DNA from: Eubacterium maltosivorans
GTDB taxonomy: Bacteria > Bacillota > Clostridia > Eubacteriales > Eubacteriaceae
Assembly: GCF_002441855.2 (NCBI RefSeq)
Contig: NZ_CP029487.1
Coordinates: 2,418,001 to 2,482,000, forward strand
Length of the DNA stretch: 64,000 nt
Reading direction: 5' to 3'
Part shown: in pieces, positions 16,621 through 23,177 of the stretch
How the letters are laid out: each line of letters starts with the position of its first letter
Position numbering within the stretch: position 1 is the stretch's first letter
Notes under the pieces: generated by a model
What the model saw: only the letters and a program-made list of their open reading frames with translations
Database searches by the model: none
What the model was told of the DNA's origin: nothing
Position numbers and translations under genes: made by a program

Positions 16621-17135
16621 ATCTGTGCCCCCATTTCCCGCAGCTTGATGGCCAAGGCGCCGTACTGTTCTTTGGGCAGTTCTACCAGGCTGTTGACGCC
16701 AAAACCCTGGATCAGCGCCATGATCTCAGGCTGTTTGCCCTGGCTGACCAGACCGGCCATGGCCACGCTGATCTGATCCTGGGTGTACTCCTGGGTCACG
16801 GCAGTGGTCGGCAGAGGTTGTGCCGCCGGCGCTGGTTGCTGTACTGGGGCGGGTTGAGCTGGCGGCGGGGTCACCGGGGTCTGCTGAACGGGTGCCGGCT
16901 GCGGAGCTGCGGGGGCCGCCGGAGCGGGCTGTGCGGTTGTCTGCACAGGTGACACGGTTGGCGCCTGTCCTGTCGGGGCAGGCTGCTGGGCCGGCTGGTG
17001 CATCTGCTGCACGTCAATCGGATGCAGCCCGGAGTTATCAATATAGGCCGGCTGGTGCTCCGGCGCGTTTACCATGTGCAGGGTGTGTGTTGCGTAATCT
17101 CTGATTTCCTCGTGGCTATCGAATACAAATTTCAT
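16617..17135 (-). CDS. Pro/Gln-rich phage protein
   Basis: A 172-residue protein with a short folded start (KFVFDSHEEIRDYATHTLHM), a long Pro/Ala/Gln-rich linker (about residues 45-115) and a helical end (QGFGVNSLVELPKEQYGALAIKLREMGAQI would be one helical hairpin). Similar proteins stand before DUF2800 genes in related phages. It may be a flexible adaptor of the recombination or replication complex; no catalytic motif is seen. The Pro/Gln linker is like the tail of the Ssb two genes on. Confidence 0.6.
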   Translation of the reverse strand: MKFVFDSHEEIRDYATHTLHMVNAPEHQPAYIDNSGLHPIDVQQMHQPAQQPAPTGQAPTVSPVQTTAQPAPAAPAAPQPAPVQQTPVTPPPAQPAPVQQPAPAAQPLPTTAVTQEYTQDQISVAMAGLVSQGKQPEIMALIQGFGVNSLVELPKEQYGALAIKLREMGAQI

Positions 17136-17138
17136 TGT

Positions 17139-17333
17139 TTATTCCTCCTCTTTGTTCTGAATTTCAACACGTTCCAAGGCAAAACGAATCAGATCATCAG
17201 TGACGTTTTTGGTCAGACGGCCTGTCTGTTTTGCCAGGGCTTTGACCTCTATTTCAACGTCCTTTGAACACTGCAGCAAGCTGTTTCCGGACTTCTCTTC
17301 GTGGGTTTCCCGGTACATAATTAATTTGTCCAT
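17139..17333 (-). CDS. Small phage protein, possible ribbon-helix-helix fold
   Basis: A 64-residue protein (MDKLIMYRETHEEK..., ALAKQTGRLTKNVTDDLIRFALERVEI). A strand followed by two helices would suit a ribbon-helix-helix DNA-binding protein. Start ATG 17333 lies behind GGAGGG at longer than usual spacing; TTG 17336 is an alternative. It ends 3 bp before the next gene in the early operon. Confidence 0.5.
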   Translation of the reverse strand: MDKLIMYRETHEEKSGNSLLQCSKDVEIEVKALAKQTGRLTKNVTDDLIRFALERVEIQNKEEE

Positions 17334-17339
17334 CAATGT

Positions 17340-17753
17340 TTATCCCTCCATGTTTTCTGCTCCGTCATAATATTCGGAGCTTTTGATTTTATTGACGATG
17401 GCCTCTACTTGCTCTAAGACACTCTCGCGCTGCCAGCGCTTTCGTTCGGTGAGCCAGTTCTGCAGGTGCCAGACCATTATAAGCACTTCTTCCAAAAGGT
17501 TATTGAGGCCCTCGATGTCCTCGTAACACAGGTCTGCTTCATCGACGGTTTCTGTTTCTTCCGGTTCTTTCAGATAGGGCTTCAGATAGTCCCAGACGTC
17601 TGAACCGCAACGGTCAATGATCGGGTCTTTCAGATCCTCCGGGCCAAAAATGGTTATTTGGTCATCCCGTTCTGCCGGAACCAGAACGCCGGTGATTATT
17701 TTTATAAATTCCGGGTGTGGGTTCTTGCCCTTTATTGTGATGACTTCTGGCAT
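17340..17753 (-). CDS. Phage protein of unknown function
   Basis: A 137-residue acidic protein starting at ATG 17753 behind GAGAGGAGAA. It has a beta-rich first half (PEVITIKGKNPHPEFIKIIT, DQITIFGPEDL) and a helical second half (LEEVLIMVWHLQNWLTERKRW). It is an early-operon gene with a 22-bp overlap with the 50-codon gene upstream. No family recognised. Confidence 0.5.
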   Translation of the reverse strand: MPEVITIKGKNPHPEFIKIITGVLVPAERDDQITIFGPEDLKDPIIDRCGSDVWDYLKPYLKEPEETETVDEADLCYEDIEGLNNLLEEVLIMVWHLQNWLTERKRWQRESVLEQVEAIVNKIKSSEYYDGAENMEG

Positions 17754-17884
17754 CGCTTTTTCTCCTCTCGCATACACCGGATGGCGATCTCAATGGCCCG
17801 GTATACGGTGCTTCCTTTGATCTCAAAGTGTTTGTTATGGTAATTCAGCTGACAGATCGCCCATTCAATTTCATCGGGTTTCAT
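17732..17884 (-). CDS. Small phage protein of unknown function
   Basis: A 50-codon gene from ATG 17884 (MKPDEIEWAICQLNYHNKHF, then YRAIEIAIRCMREEKK). AAAGGGGAG stands about 12 bp before the start. It is the first gene of the early block left of the noncoding region 17,885-18,392, and its start overlaps the promoter of the divergent RNA gene. Helical; no function recognised. Confidence 0.5.
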   Translation of the reverse strand: MKPDEIEWAICQLNYHNKHFEIKGSTVYRAIEIAIRCMREEKKRCQKSSQ

Positions 17885-17885
17885 A

Positions 17886-17914
17886 TTTACACAGCTCCCC
17901 TTTCGTGATATACT
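17886..17914 (+). promoter_or_regulatory. Promoter of the candidate prophage RNA
   Basis: TTTACA (17886-17891) and TATACT (17909-17914) are spaced by exactly 17 bp and point right into the gene-free 470 bp. It is divergent from, and overlaps the 5' end of, the small gene at 17732-17884. Confidence 0.6.
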
Positions 17915-17920
17915 GTAATT

Positions 17921-18390
17921 GATATTTTTACTACGTAGCCCTCATAAGCCGTCCAAGCATGAGGACTATTTTTTTATTTTCATAAAAATTAAAACCGGTG
18001 CCGCAGATATACGCCACTGCGGTGCTGGCATGACACTCTAATCCATTAAAGCAATTCAGGCAGACCACCCGCTGCCGTGCCGGGATTGCCCATAGGCAAT
18101 GACAAAATCATTACTCATTTTTTTACTACCTAAATTGGAGTGAGCGGATTACCCGACGCTCCCCGGGACTGTTAATAAATAGCTTTACAAACCGATTTAG
18201 TTTTTTTATTTCCGCGTTTTTAGCCTGCGGATAAGGCTTACTATGCTTAAAGAGTTGGATATGGCGTCGCACAGTTCTTACTATGGCGGAATCCCTGTGT
18301 AGCTAAACATTGTTTTTTCTCCATTCCTGTGGTAGAATAACCACGTAACATATGTCTGGTCCCTAATGCGTGGCATCGCTTTGGGACCTT
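17921..18390 (+). ncRNA. Candidate large structured prophage RNA
   Basis: No gene of normal length lies in this 470-bp stretch on either strand. It has a promoter before it and an intrinsic terminator (18358-18394) at its end. Hairpins include 18000-18023 (a 9-bp stem using two G-U pairs), 18059-18076, 18086-18101 and a GTGGT/ACCAC stem near 18329-18345 that gains a G-U pair. The G-U pairs form only in the rightward RNA and become C-A mismatches in the antisense strand, which favours a plus-strand RNA. Large prophage RNAs such as ROOL and GOLLD have this size and setting, but I cannot confirm membership. Confidence 0.5.
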
Positions 18391-18394
18391 TTTT
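18358..18394 (+). terminator. Intrinsic terminator of the candidate RNA
   Basis: GGTCCC (18358-18363) pairs with GGGACC (18383-18388), with six T following. No protein gene ends before it on the plus strand, so it implies a rightward untranslated transcript. Confidence 0.7.
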
Positions 18395-18614
18395 ATTGTT
18401 CACATTGCCCACTATGAGCAAATTTTACATCTTGGACTAAAGCGTGCCTTTCTTTTTCTGTAATAAGACGCAAATCCCTTAAAAGGACAATCTTTCCCAT
18501 AAAAACCGCAAATTCAACATCATTTAAAAATCGGTTGTTTTTCGCTTCTTCTTTCACGTATCTAATCGCTCGGTAAAAGCCGTTAAGCGCAATTTTACGT
18601 TGTTCATCTGTCAT
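18393..18614 (-). CDS. Phage protein of unknown function
   Basis: A 73-residue helical protein (MTDEQRKIALNGFYRAIRYV, then FAVFMGKIVLLRDLRLITEK). Its start overlaps the stop of the upstream membrane-protein gene (ATGA). It is an early-operon gene; no family is recognised. Confidence 0.55.
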   Translation of the reverse strand: MTDEQRKIALNGFYRAIRYVKEEAKNNRFLNDVEFAVFMGKIVLLRDLRLITEKERHALVQDVKFAHSGQCEQ

Positions 18615-18760
18615 TTCCTACTCACTTCCTCCTTCGCGACCAATACCGCCAATCCAACAACCGTTCCAATTCCAATCCCGATCAACCCAAGCGCAAACCC
18701 GTAAATCTTTGCGCTTGTCTGGCATAACGAGATCAGAATTTCTAACATCAATCCTTCCAT
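18611..18760 (-). CDS. Small single-pass membrane protein
   Basis: A 49-codon gene with ATG 18760 behind GAGGAAGAG. The product is one long hydrophobic helix rich in Gly and Val (FALGLIGIGIGTVVGLAVL) with a charged end (VAKEEVSRK). It overlaps both neighbours and is co-translated with them. A role at the host membrane early in infection, such as exclusion, is possible but unproven. Confidence 0.6.
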   Translation of the reverse strand: MEGLMLEILISLCQTSAKIYGFALGLIGIGIGTVVGLAVLVAKEEVSRK

Positions 18761-19014
18761 GTCTCTTCCTCATCCGGATAAGGCATCCGGCGAATCCGGC
18801 GGCGGCGCATCTCATCGGCCTGCTGGATCCGGAACCGGTACAGCGCCACATAAATCCCTGTGGCTAAAAGCGCGAACACGACCCACATGCTACCGACGTC
18901 GAACCGGTCGTAGGCCAGTGTGTTGTAGATGCCCCAGAGAAGCGTGGCGATGGCCCAGATGCATGCGCAGTAGATGGCGTCCTTCAGGAGGGCAATTTTC
19001 TGGGTGGCTTTCAT
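18748..19014 (-). CDS. Small two-pass membrane protein
   Basis: An 88-residue protein with two membrane helices (about 13-33, AIYCACIWAIATLLWGIY, and 42-60, MWVVFALLATGIYVALY) and a strongly basic then acidic tail (RRRRIRRMPYPDEEETW). The tail lies in the cytoplasm by the positive-inside rule. It overlaps the next small membrane-protein gene by 13 bp. Function unknown. Confidence 0.6.
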   Translation of the reverse strand: MKATQKIALLKDAIYCACIWAIATLLWGIYNTLAYDRFDVGSMWVVFALLATGIYVALYRFRIQQADEMRRRRIRRMPYPDEEETWKD

Positions 19015-19172
19015 GAGGCGGCCTCCTGATCGGGTGTTCTTCTCTGAGTTTTCAATTCATGTGCAGCTATCAGGTTATAAAATGCTTCTGTTTCTGGTGC
19101 TCTATCGACCGTATAGCCACGAATGTCAAACGGTTTACCATGCTTATTTAAATTTATAACATTGATTTTCAT
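19011..19172 (-). CDS. Small phage protein of unknown function
   Basis: A 53-codon gene from ATG 19172, behind GGAGAAAGGAAAG, that reads MKINVINLNKHGKPFDIRGY and ends with EAAS; its stop overlaps the next start (ATGA). It is the first gene after the long hairpin at 19188-19293. Beta-strand start, helical end; no family recognised. Confidence 0.55.
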   Translation of the reverse strand: MKINVINLNKHGKPFDIRGYTVDRAPETEAFYNLIAAHELKTQRRTPDQEAAS

Positions 19173-19187
19173 ATAGCTTTCCTTTCT

Positions 19188-19293
19188 CCGCCGATACGAT
19201 TGACAGGGCCGCTGTATGGCAAAAGTCTGTTAGCGTATGTTCAATCTATTTGAGGAGGATTTAAGGGGGCGACCCCGTCAATCCTATCGGCGG
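19188..19293 (-). repeat. Long imperfect inverted repeat in the early leader
   Basis: Two 21-bp arms (19188-19208 and 19273-19293) match at 19 of 21 positions around a 64-bp centre. In the leftward transcript one of the two differences becomes a G-U pair, so the RNA could form a 20-of-21 stem directly before the ribosome site of the gene at 19172. An antitermination or translation-control element, or a small inverted-repeat insertion, are the options. Confidence 0.55.
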
Positions 19294-19301
19294 TAATAAA
19301 T

Positions 19302-19317
19302 TGACCGTTTTCGGACA
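19302..19317. promoter_or_regulatory. Distal phage operator (TGTCC-type)
   Basis: The 16-bp site ends in GACCGTTTTCGGACA and is the same as the operator at 19610-19625. It lies beyond the end of the Cro-like gene, about 290 bp from the divergent promoters, and could support looping. Confidence 0.6.
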
Positions 19318-19334
19318 TTTCATTTTAAAAAAAT

Positions 19335-19547
19335 TTACACTTTTATTTTTTCAATTGGAACATTAAATTGTTCGCTAATCTTTGCTATTTCACTAGCCCA
19401 AAATCCAATTTCACCTCTTGCCTTTTTCCGATATGTTCCAAAAGGAATCCCAATTTTCTCAGAAAATTCTTTTTGGGAATAATTCGATAAAATCCTAATT
19501 TCTTCAACAGTAATTTTATTCACAATCTCCACTTTATTCAAAAGCAT
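19335..19547 (-). CDS. Cro-like XRE-family regulator
   Basis: A 70-residue protein with one helix-turn-helix (IRILSNYSQKEFSEKIGIPF, then YRKKARGEIGFWASEIAKI). ATG 19547 follows AGGAGGG; longer in-frame starts upstream would read through the operator and promoter. It is the first gene of the leftward early operon, divergent from the repressor gene, so it most likely acts as Cro, shutting the repressor promoter to favour lytic growth. Confidence 0.75.
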   Translation of the reverse strand: MLLNKVEIVNKITVEEIRILSNYSQKEFSEKIGIPFGTYRKKARGEIGFWASEIAKISEQFNVPIEKIKV

Positions 19548-19560
19548 TTTATCCCTCCTT

Positions 19561-19673
19561 TGTCCGTTTTTGGACATTTTCATTTTAACACCCCCATACA
19601 ACTATGTCAAGACCGTTTTCGGACAAAATATATTTTATTTTTTATTGCATTTTGTCCTTAAATGGTCTATAAT
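19561..19673. promoter_or_regulatory. Divergent lysis/lysogeny control region with three operators
   Basis: Leftward promoter: TTGACA (plus positions 19610-19605), 17 bp, TAAAAT (19587-19582). Rightward promoter: TTGCAT (19645-19650), 17 bp, TATAAT (19668-19673). Three 16-bp TGTCC-N6-GGACA-type sites are seen: 19561-19576 (TGTCCGTTTTTGGACA) at the leftward start, 19610-19625 at the leftward -35, and the weaker 19653-19668 between the rightward -35 and -10. The strong sites repress the early operon and the weak one could give repressor autoregulation. Confidence 0.8.
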
Positions 19674-19700
19674 TGTTTTACAAAGTAAGGAGAAAAGACA

Positions 19701-20177
19701 ATGAACGAATTTGATAAATTGTTTTATTCTATAGTTGGTAAAAAATTGAGAACACTTAGAATAGAAAAAGATTATACACTAAAAGATGTAGCCTCCCATG
19801 TAGACCTTACCGAAAAAACAATTCAGCGGTACGAAACAGGAGAACGAAAAATAAAAGCGGATAAATTAAAAGAAATAGTTGATTTTCTTGGTGGTGATTA
19901 CGACTCTTTCATCAAAGAGGTTCAAACCGAACAGTTAGGGTCACAAAAGTCTGATTCCCTTCCAGATTTAAACGCTAAAGACGAACGCGATATCGCTAAA
20001 GACTTATCTTTTACTCTGGAGCAGTTAGAAACAGCCCAAACTGGCATTATGTTTGACGGAGAGCCTCTTGACGATGAAACGAGGGAACTTTTAAAAATAA
20101 GTTTAGAAAATAGTATACGCTTAGGGAAACAGATCGCTAAACAGAAATACACAAACAAGCGTTATAAAAAAGATTAG
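19701..20177 (+). CDS. CI-like phage repressor (XRE family)
   Basis: A 158-residue repressor. Residues 10-70 hold the XRE helix-turn-helix (LRTLRIEKDYTLKDVASHVD, then KTIQRYETGERKIKADKLKEI). The C-terminal part (EQLETAQTGIMFDGEPLDDE, LLKISLENSIRLGK) matches the tail of Firmicutes phage and ICE repressors that are inactivated by an ImmA-type peptidase instead of self-cleavage; no Ser-Lys LexA-type peptidase is seen. It is followed by just such a peptidase gene. Transcription starts from the promoter at 19645-19673. Confidence 0.85.
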   Translation: MNEFDKLFYSIVGKKLRTLRIEKDYTLKDVASHVDLTEKTIQRYETGERKIKADKLKEIVDFLGGDYDSFIKEVQTEQLGSQKSDSLPDLNAKDERDIAKDLSFTLEQLETAQTGIMFDGEPLDDETRELLKISLENSIRLGKQIAKQKYTNKRYKKD

Positions 20178-20197
20178 GCGGAAGGATGTGTGGCGCT

Positions 20198-20656
20198 ATG
20201 AACATCGAAAAAACTGCCCGCTCTTTAGTCAGAAAGTTTGATACAAACGATCCATTTAGAATAGCCCGTGAAAAGAATATTATTGTTCTTTATGAGCCAC
20301 TAGGCTCAATCCGAGGTTATTATAATTGTACGCGCCGACAAAAATTTATCCACATCAATCAGGATTTAAATGAGTATCAAACCTATTTTACAGGAGCACA
20401 TGAGTTAGGACATGCAATTTTGCATCCAAAGTCAAATACGCCTTTTCTTCGCGAGTGCACTTTTTATTCAGTAAACCGTTTGGAAAAGGAGGCAAATCAA
20501 TTTGCCGCGTTTACCCTTTATGATGATTATATTTTTGAAGAATATTTGTTGTGCAATTATACTCTCGCACAGATGGCTTGTGCGCTTGGTATACCTGATA
20601 TGGAGCTCATTGAATATCGGGTTAGACATTTAAAACAAAAGGGGGGATTTCTATGA
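20198..20656 (+). CDS. ImmA/IrrE-family metallopeptidase (anti-repressor)
   Basis: A zinc peptidase of about 152 residues. GAHELGHAILHP holds the HExxH site, and a Glu-rich helix after it (RLEKEANQFAAFTL) gives the third ligand, as in ImmA and the peptidase of ICEBs1. Such enzymes cut the neighbouring repressor on DNA damage or cell signals and so induce the prophage. ATG 20198 is preferred; ATG 20186 sits too close to the GGAAGG site. The stop overlaps the next start (ATGA), which couples this gene to the zinc-ribbon genes. Confidence 0.87.
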   Translation: MNIEKTARSLVRKFDTNDPFRIAREKNIIVLYEPLGSIRGYYNCTRRQKFIHINQDLNEYQTYFTGAHELGHAILHPKSNTPFLRECTFYSVNRLEKEANQFAAFTLYDDYIFEEYLLCNYTLAQMACALGIPDMELIEYRVRHLKQKGGFL

Positions 20657-21003
20657 AATTTTGTTCTTTCTGCGGACAAAAAAATGATGATTCAGCTCAA
20701 TTTTGTGGAGATTGCGGAAAGCCATTCTCCACCACAAAACTTGATGCGGATTTAGAGTACAAAAAAGCAGATCTATTGCTAAAAAAGCAAAAGCTTGAAC
20801 TTGAAGCCGAACGGCAAAATAATATGGCGCATTGCCCACGTTGCGGATCAACATCACTCGTGGCCAATAAAAAGGGTTTTGGCGTTGGTAAGGCTGTAAT
20901 AGGGGCTAGTTTGTTGGGTTCCATCGGACTGGCGGCTGGCGGAATTAACTCAAAAAAAGTTTGGGTGACATGTCTAAATTGTGGAAAGAGGTTTAAGCTA
21001 TGA
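20653..21003 (+). CDS. Double zinc-ribbon protein with a Gly-rich hydrophobic segment
   Basis: A 116-residue protein with an N-terminal zinc ribbon (FCSFCG-like CSFCGQKNDDSAQFCGDCG), a charged coiled-coil (about 35-58), and a second ribbon (CPRCGSTSL ... CLNCGKRF) split by a Gly/Ala-rich hydrophobic stretch (GKAVIGASLLGSIGLAAGG). It is expressed with the repressor and peptidase and so probably made in the lysogen. A conversion or exclusion role is inference. Confidence 0.65.
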   Translation: MKFCSFCGQKNDDSAQFCGDCGKPFSTTKLDADLEYKKADLLLKKQKLELEAERQNNMAHCPRCGSTSLVANKKGFGVGKAVIGASLLGSIGLAAGGINSKKVWVTCLNCGKRFKL

Positions 21004-21428
21004 GATATTGTGAAAAATGTGGAAGTGAAATTCCAGATGGACAAAAATTTTGTTCAAACTGTGGTGCCCCGTTAGTAAACGCAAATCCATTCGAAGAAAT
21101 TTTACAGAAGCCCATAATAAAAAAAGAGGGAAATATAAAAGAAAGCCCCAAAAGCCGATTAACCTGCATTATATTACTTGTTGTACCCCTGGTATGGGTT
21201 ATGATATTCTCAACTATGAGCGTTTCGTTAGACAACGCTTTACTTTCAAACATCAGTGCTTTTGGAGCGTTGTTTTTAGGAGTGCATCAATTTTATGTTG
21301 GCAAAATAAAAATGGGAATATTATTTACTTTAACTGTTGGATGTTTCCTGATTGGTGCCATAGTGGTGCTTATAAAATTAACCATAACCAAAACATTTGT
21401 TGATAGTGAGGGACTTCCCATTCTTTAA
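21000..21428 (+). CDS. Zinc-ribbon TM2-domain membrane protein
   Basis: A 142-residue protein with an N-terminal zinc ribbon (CEKCGSEIPDGQKFCSNCG), a short linker, one membrane helix (CIILLVVPLVWVMIFSTM) and a TM2-like pair of helices (FLGVHQFYVGKIKMGIL, then TVGCFLIGAIVVLIKL). TM2 proteins are common in host genomes too, so the gene may be host-derived cargo. It ends the rightward lysogeny operon, overlapping the preceding gene by ATGA. Confidence 0.7.
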   Translation: MRYCEKCGSEIPDGQKFCSNCGAPLVNANPFEEILQKPIIKKEGNIKESPKSRLTCIILLVVPLVWVMIFSTMSVSLDNALLSNISAFGALFLGVHQFYVGKIKMGILFTLTVGCFLIGAIVVLIKLTITKTFVDSEGLPIL

Positions 21429-21436
21429 TGTAAAAA

Positions 21437-21463
21437 CGCCCCACTGCTTAAAACAGTAGGGCG
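21437..21463 (-). terminator. Terminator facing leftward transcription
   Basis: A 10-bp stem (21437-21446 with 21454-21463) is perfect only in the minus-strand RNA, where a C-A mismatch becomes U-G, and is followed there by five U. It could stop host transcripts coming from the right from entering the lysogeny genes antisense, and may also weakly end the rightward operon. Confidence 0.5.
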
Positions 21464-21536
21464 ATGATATATACAAAACCGAGAGGCCTTATATACATCC
21501 TTAGACAAGATTATTATATCAGACCTCCCGGTAAAA

Positions 21537-21578
21537 CTCAATACCGGGTATTTTTATACCTTTTTTTAGGAGGAACTG
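21537..21578 (+). terminator. Terminator or attenuator before the integrase
   Basis: A perfect 7-bp stem (CCCGGTA at 21537-21543, TACCGGG at 21552-21558) is followed by T-rich DNA with a run of seven T, ending at the AGGAGG of the integrase. It separates the integrase from the lysogeny operon. Confidence 0.6.
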
Positions 21579-21580
21579 AT

Positions 21581-22972
21581 ATGAAACATGTTGGACTTTA
21601 TATCCGCGTCAGCACAGAGGAACAGACTGAAAACTATTCGATTCCAGAGCAAAGGGAACGCCTTGAGAATTTCTGTAAGGCAAAAGATTGGCTGGTTGTC
21701 GATGAATACATTGATGGCGGTTACTCCGGTGCAAAGCTTGATCGTCCCGCTGTCCAAAAAATGATTACCGACGCTGGGACCGGTACCATCGACACTGTCT
21801 TGGTTTGGAAGCTTGATCGCCTCTCCCGTTCTCAAAAGGATATGCTATACCTGATTGAAGATGTGTTTATCCCAAATAGTGTTGACTTTGTAAGCCTAAA
21901 TGAAAGTCTGGATACTGGCACCGCATTTGGGCGGGCCATGATTGGGATTCTTTCAGCTTTTGCGCAACTGGAACGAGAGCAGATTAAAGAGCGTACTATG
22001 ATGGGGCGCATCGCGAGAGCAAAAAGCGGCTTAGTAATGGGCCCCACTGCTCCATACGGGTACCGTTATGTCGATGGACAATTGATTGTTGATGAATATG
22101 AGGCGTCAATTGTTCGTGAAATATATGATTTGTACCTTCAGGGATATGGGATGGAGAAAGTTTCCAATATGCTATATGAAAAAATGCAGCTAACATCCGC
22201 TTCTGGTTATGCCGCTGTTCGTAGAATTCTCAGCCGACCAACATACGCAGGATTAGTTCACTATTCTGGTGAAGTATATCCGGGACAACATGAAAAAATT
22301 ATTGATGTGGATATGTGGAAAAGAGTCCAGGAAAAGCGCGAACATTCAAGGAACTATCAAAGAGGAAAACGGCAGAAACACTTACTCACTGGAATGATTT
22401 ATTGCAAGCGTTGTGGCGCAAAATATGCTTATCACGTCCATTCAGGAAATAATTATTACGACCGTTATATGTGTTATTCCGTTTGCAGATCACGCAAAGA
22501 ACTTATCAAAGACCCCCATTGCGATAATACAAAATATTTGGCCGCAGAACTTGAGCAATTAATTATCGCCCAAATTAAAGAATTAGCTTTGGATGAGAGT
22601 AAATTTAATAAAGTTATTCAAAAAAGAATAGAAGCTCCGGACCCAACTCAGGCAATGCAAAAACAGATTAAGGAAATTGACAAGCAGATAAACAATTTTA
22701 TGGATCTTTACCAGTATGGCAAAGTCCCCGTTGAAACGATCAACGAACGGATCGAAAAACTGACTCAGGAAAAATCAGCAATCGAAAAAAGCATCCGAGA
22801 GTTGAATATTAAGCCTATTCCAAAACGCGAAGATTATGAACCCACACTCAGCCGAGTAGATTCTATTTTTGAGACCGGTAGCGCCGATGAGCAACGAGCT
22901 GCTGTACGGAATCTAATTGATCATATTGATATAGACGGCGAAAACGTCGTAATACACTGGGTTTTTGAGTAA
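21581..22972 (+). CDS. Large serine integrase
   Basis: A 463-residue site-specific recombinase that inserts and excises the prophage. The resolvase domain has the nucleophile Ser11 (GLYIRVSTEEQTENYSIP) and the arginine-rich DRLSRSQKDMLYLIE motif. The recombinase domain (GPTAPYGYRYVDGQLIVDEY) is followed by a zinc ribbon (MIYCKRCGAKYAYHV ... C ... C) and a coiled coil (380-430). ATG 21581 is behind AGGAGG; a longer upstream frame is not needed. It ends about 40 bp from the host junction, the usual place for an integrase at an attachment site. Confidence 0.93.
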   Translation: MKHVGLYIRVSTEEQTENYSIPEQRERLENFCKAKDWLVVDEYIDGGYSGAKLDRPAVQKMITDAGTGTIDTVLVWKLDRLSRSQKDMLYLIEDVFIPNSVDFVSLNESLDTGTAFGRAMIGILSAFAQLEREQIKERTMMGRIARAKSGLVMGPTAPYGYRYVDGQLIVDEYEASIVREIYDLYLQGYGMEKVSNMLYEKMQLTSASGYAAVRRILSRPTYAGLVHYSGEVYPGQHEKIIDVDMWKRVQEKREHSRNYQRGKRQKHLLTGMIYCKRCGAKYAYHVHSGNNYYDRYMCYSVCRSRKELIKDPHCDNTKYLAAELEQLIIAQIKELALDESKFNKVIQKRIEAPDPTQAMQKQIKEIDKQINNFMDLYQYGKVPVETINERIEKLTQEKSAIEKSIRELNIKPIPKREDYEPTLSRVDSIFETGSADEQRAAVRNLIDHIDIDGENVVIHWVFE

Positions 22973-23167
22973 TCTCTTTTTTATTCTTTTCGAGTGCGAA
23001 TAGTGACACTTCTCCTGCAGGCTGTCCTCAAAGCTGTAGTTTTCTGTTTTGCCAAAGCTGGCCGCCGACAGCATCAGCGGACGAAAGCAGCTTTCTAAAA
23101 GCCCGGCAGCGGACGAATCTCCCCGCTTCGCCTTTAAAGCCAGGGCGTCAATTTCCTGGTAATCCAT
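22913..23167 (-). pseudogene. Sigma-factor-like gene truncated by prophage insertion
   Basis: The frame starts at ATG 23167 behind GAGGAGG and encodes MDYQEIDALALKAKRGDSSA and LESCFRPLMLSAASFG, the opening of small sigma-70-like factors found in mobile elements. After about residue 50 (near 23,013) it continues into phage sequence with a Lys/Arg-rich unrelated tail and stops at 22,913 inside the integrase gene. The rest of the gene must lie at the other end of the prophage, so excision would restore it. Confidence 0.72.
23005..23025. other. Prophage attachment junction (right end)
   Basis: Left of here is phage DNA following the integrase stop. Right of here is the coding sequence of a sigma-factor-like gene whose frame becomes unlike its family after SFEDSLQE. 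Serine integrases leave very short crossovers, so the exact core cannot be fixed without the other junction. Confidence 0.65.
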
Positions 23168-23177
23168 TTTAACCTCC

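Larger units (their letters stand above)
1..23015. mobile_element. Right part of an integrated siphovirus-like prophage
   Basis: Head morphogenesis, packaging, replication, lysogeny and integrase genes form one continuous block that ends at the serine integrase. The late and early genes run leftward and the lysogeny operon rightward. The right boundary is set where a host sigma-factor-like reading frame loses family resemblance (about 23,010-23,020). The left end and the tail and lysis genes lie before position 1. The stop inside the helicase P-loop and a frameshifted small gene suggest the prophage may be defective. Confidence 0.93.

Noticed and set aside
18052-18120. Leftward 20-codon frame MSNDFVIAYGQSRHGSGWSA resembling the start of VapE-type proteins
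   Set aside because: The likeness is limited to a few residues and the frame stops at once; chance cannot be excluded.
18243-18302. Rightward 19-codon frame (MLKELDMASHSSYYGGIPV) as a phage signalling peptide
   Set aside because: No signal sequence, no receptor gene beside it, and it lies within the candidate structured RNA; support is too thin.
18618-18851. Leftward 77-codon frame rich in Trp, Arg and Gly
   Set aside because: It is the shifted-frame shadow of two overlapping small membrane-protein genes, which have proper starts and ribosome sites.
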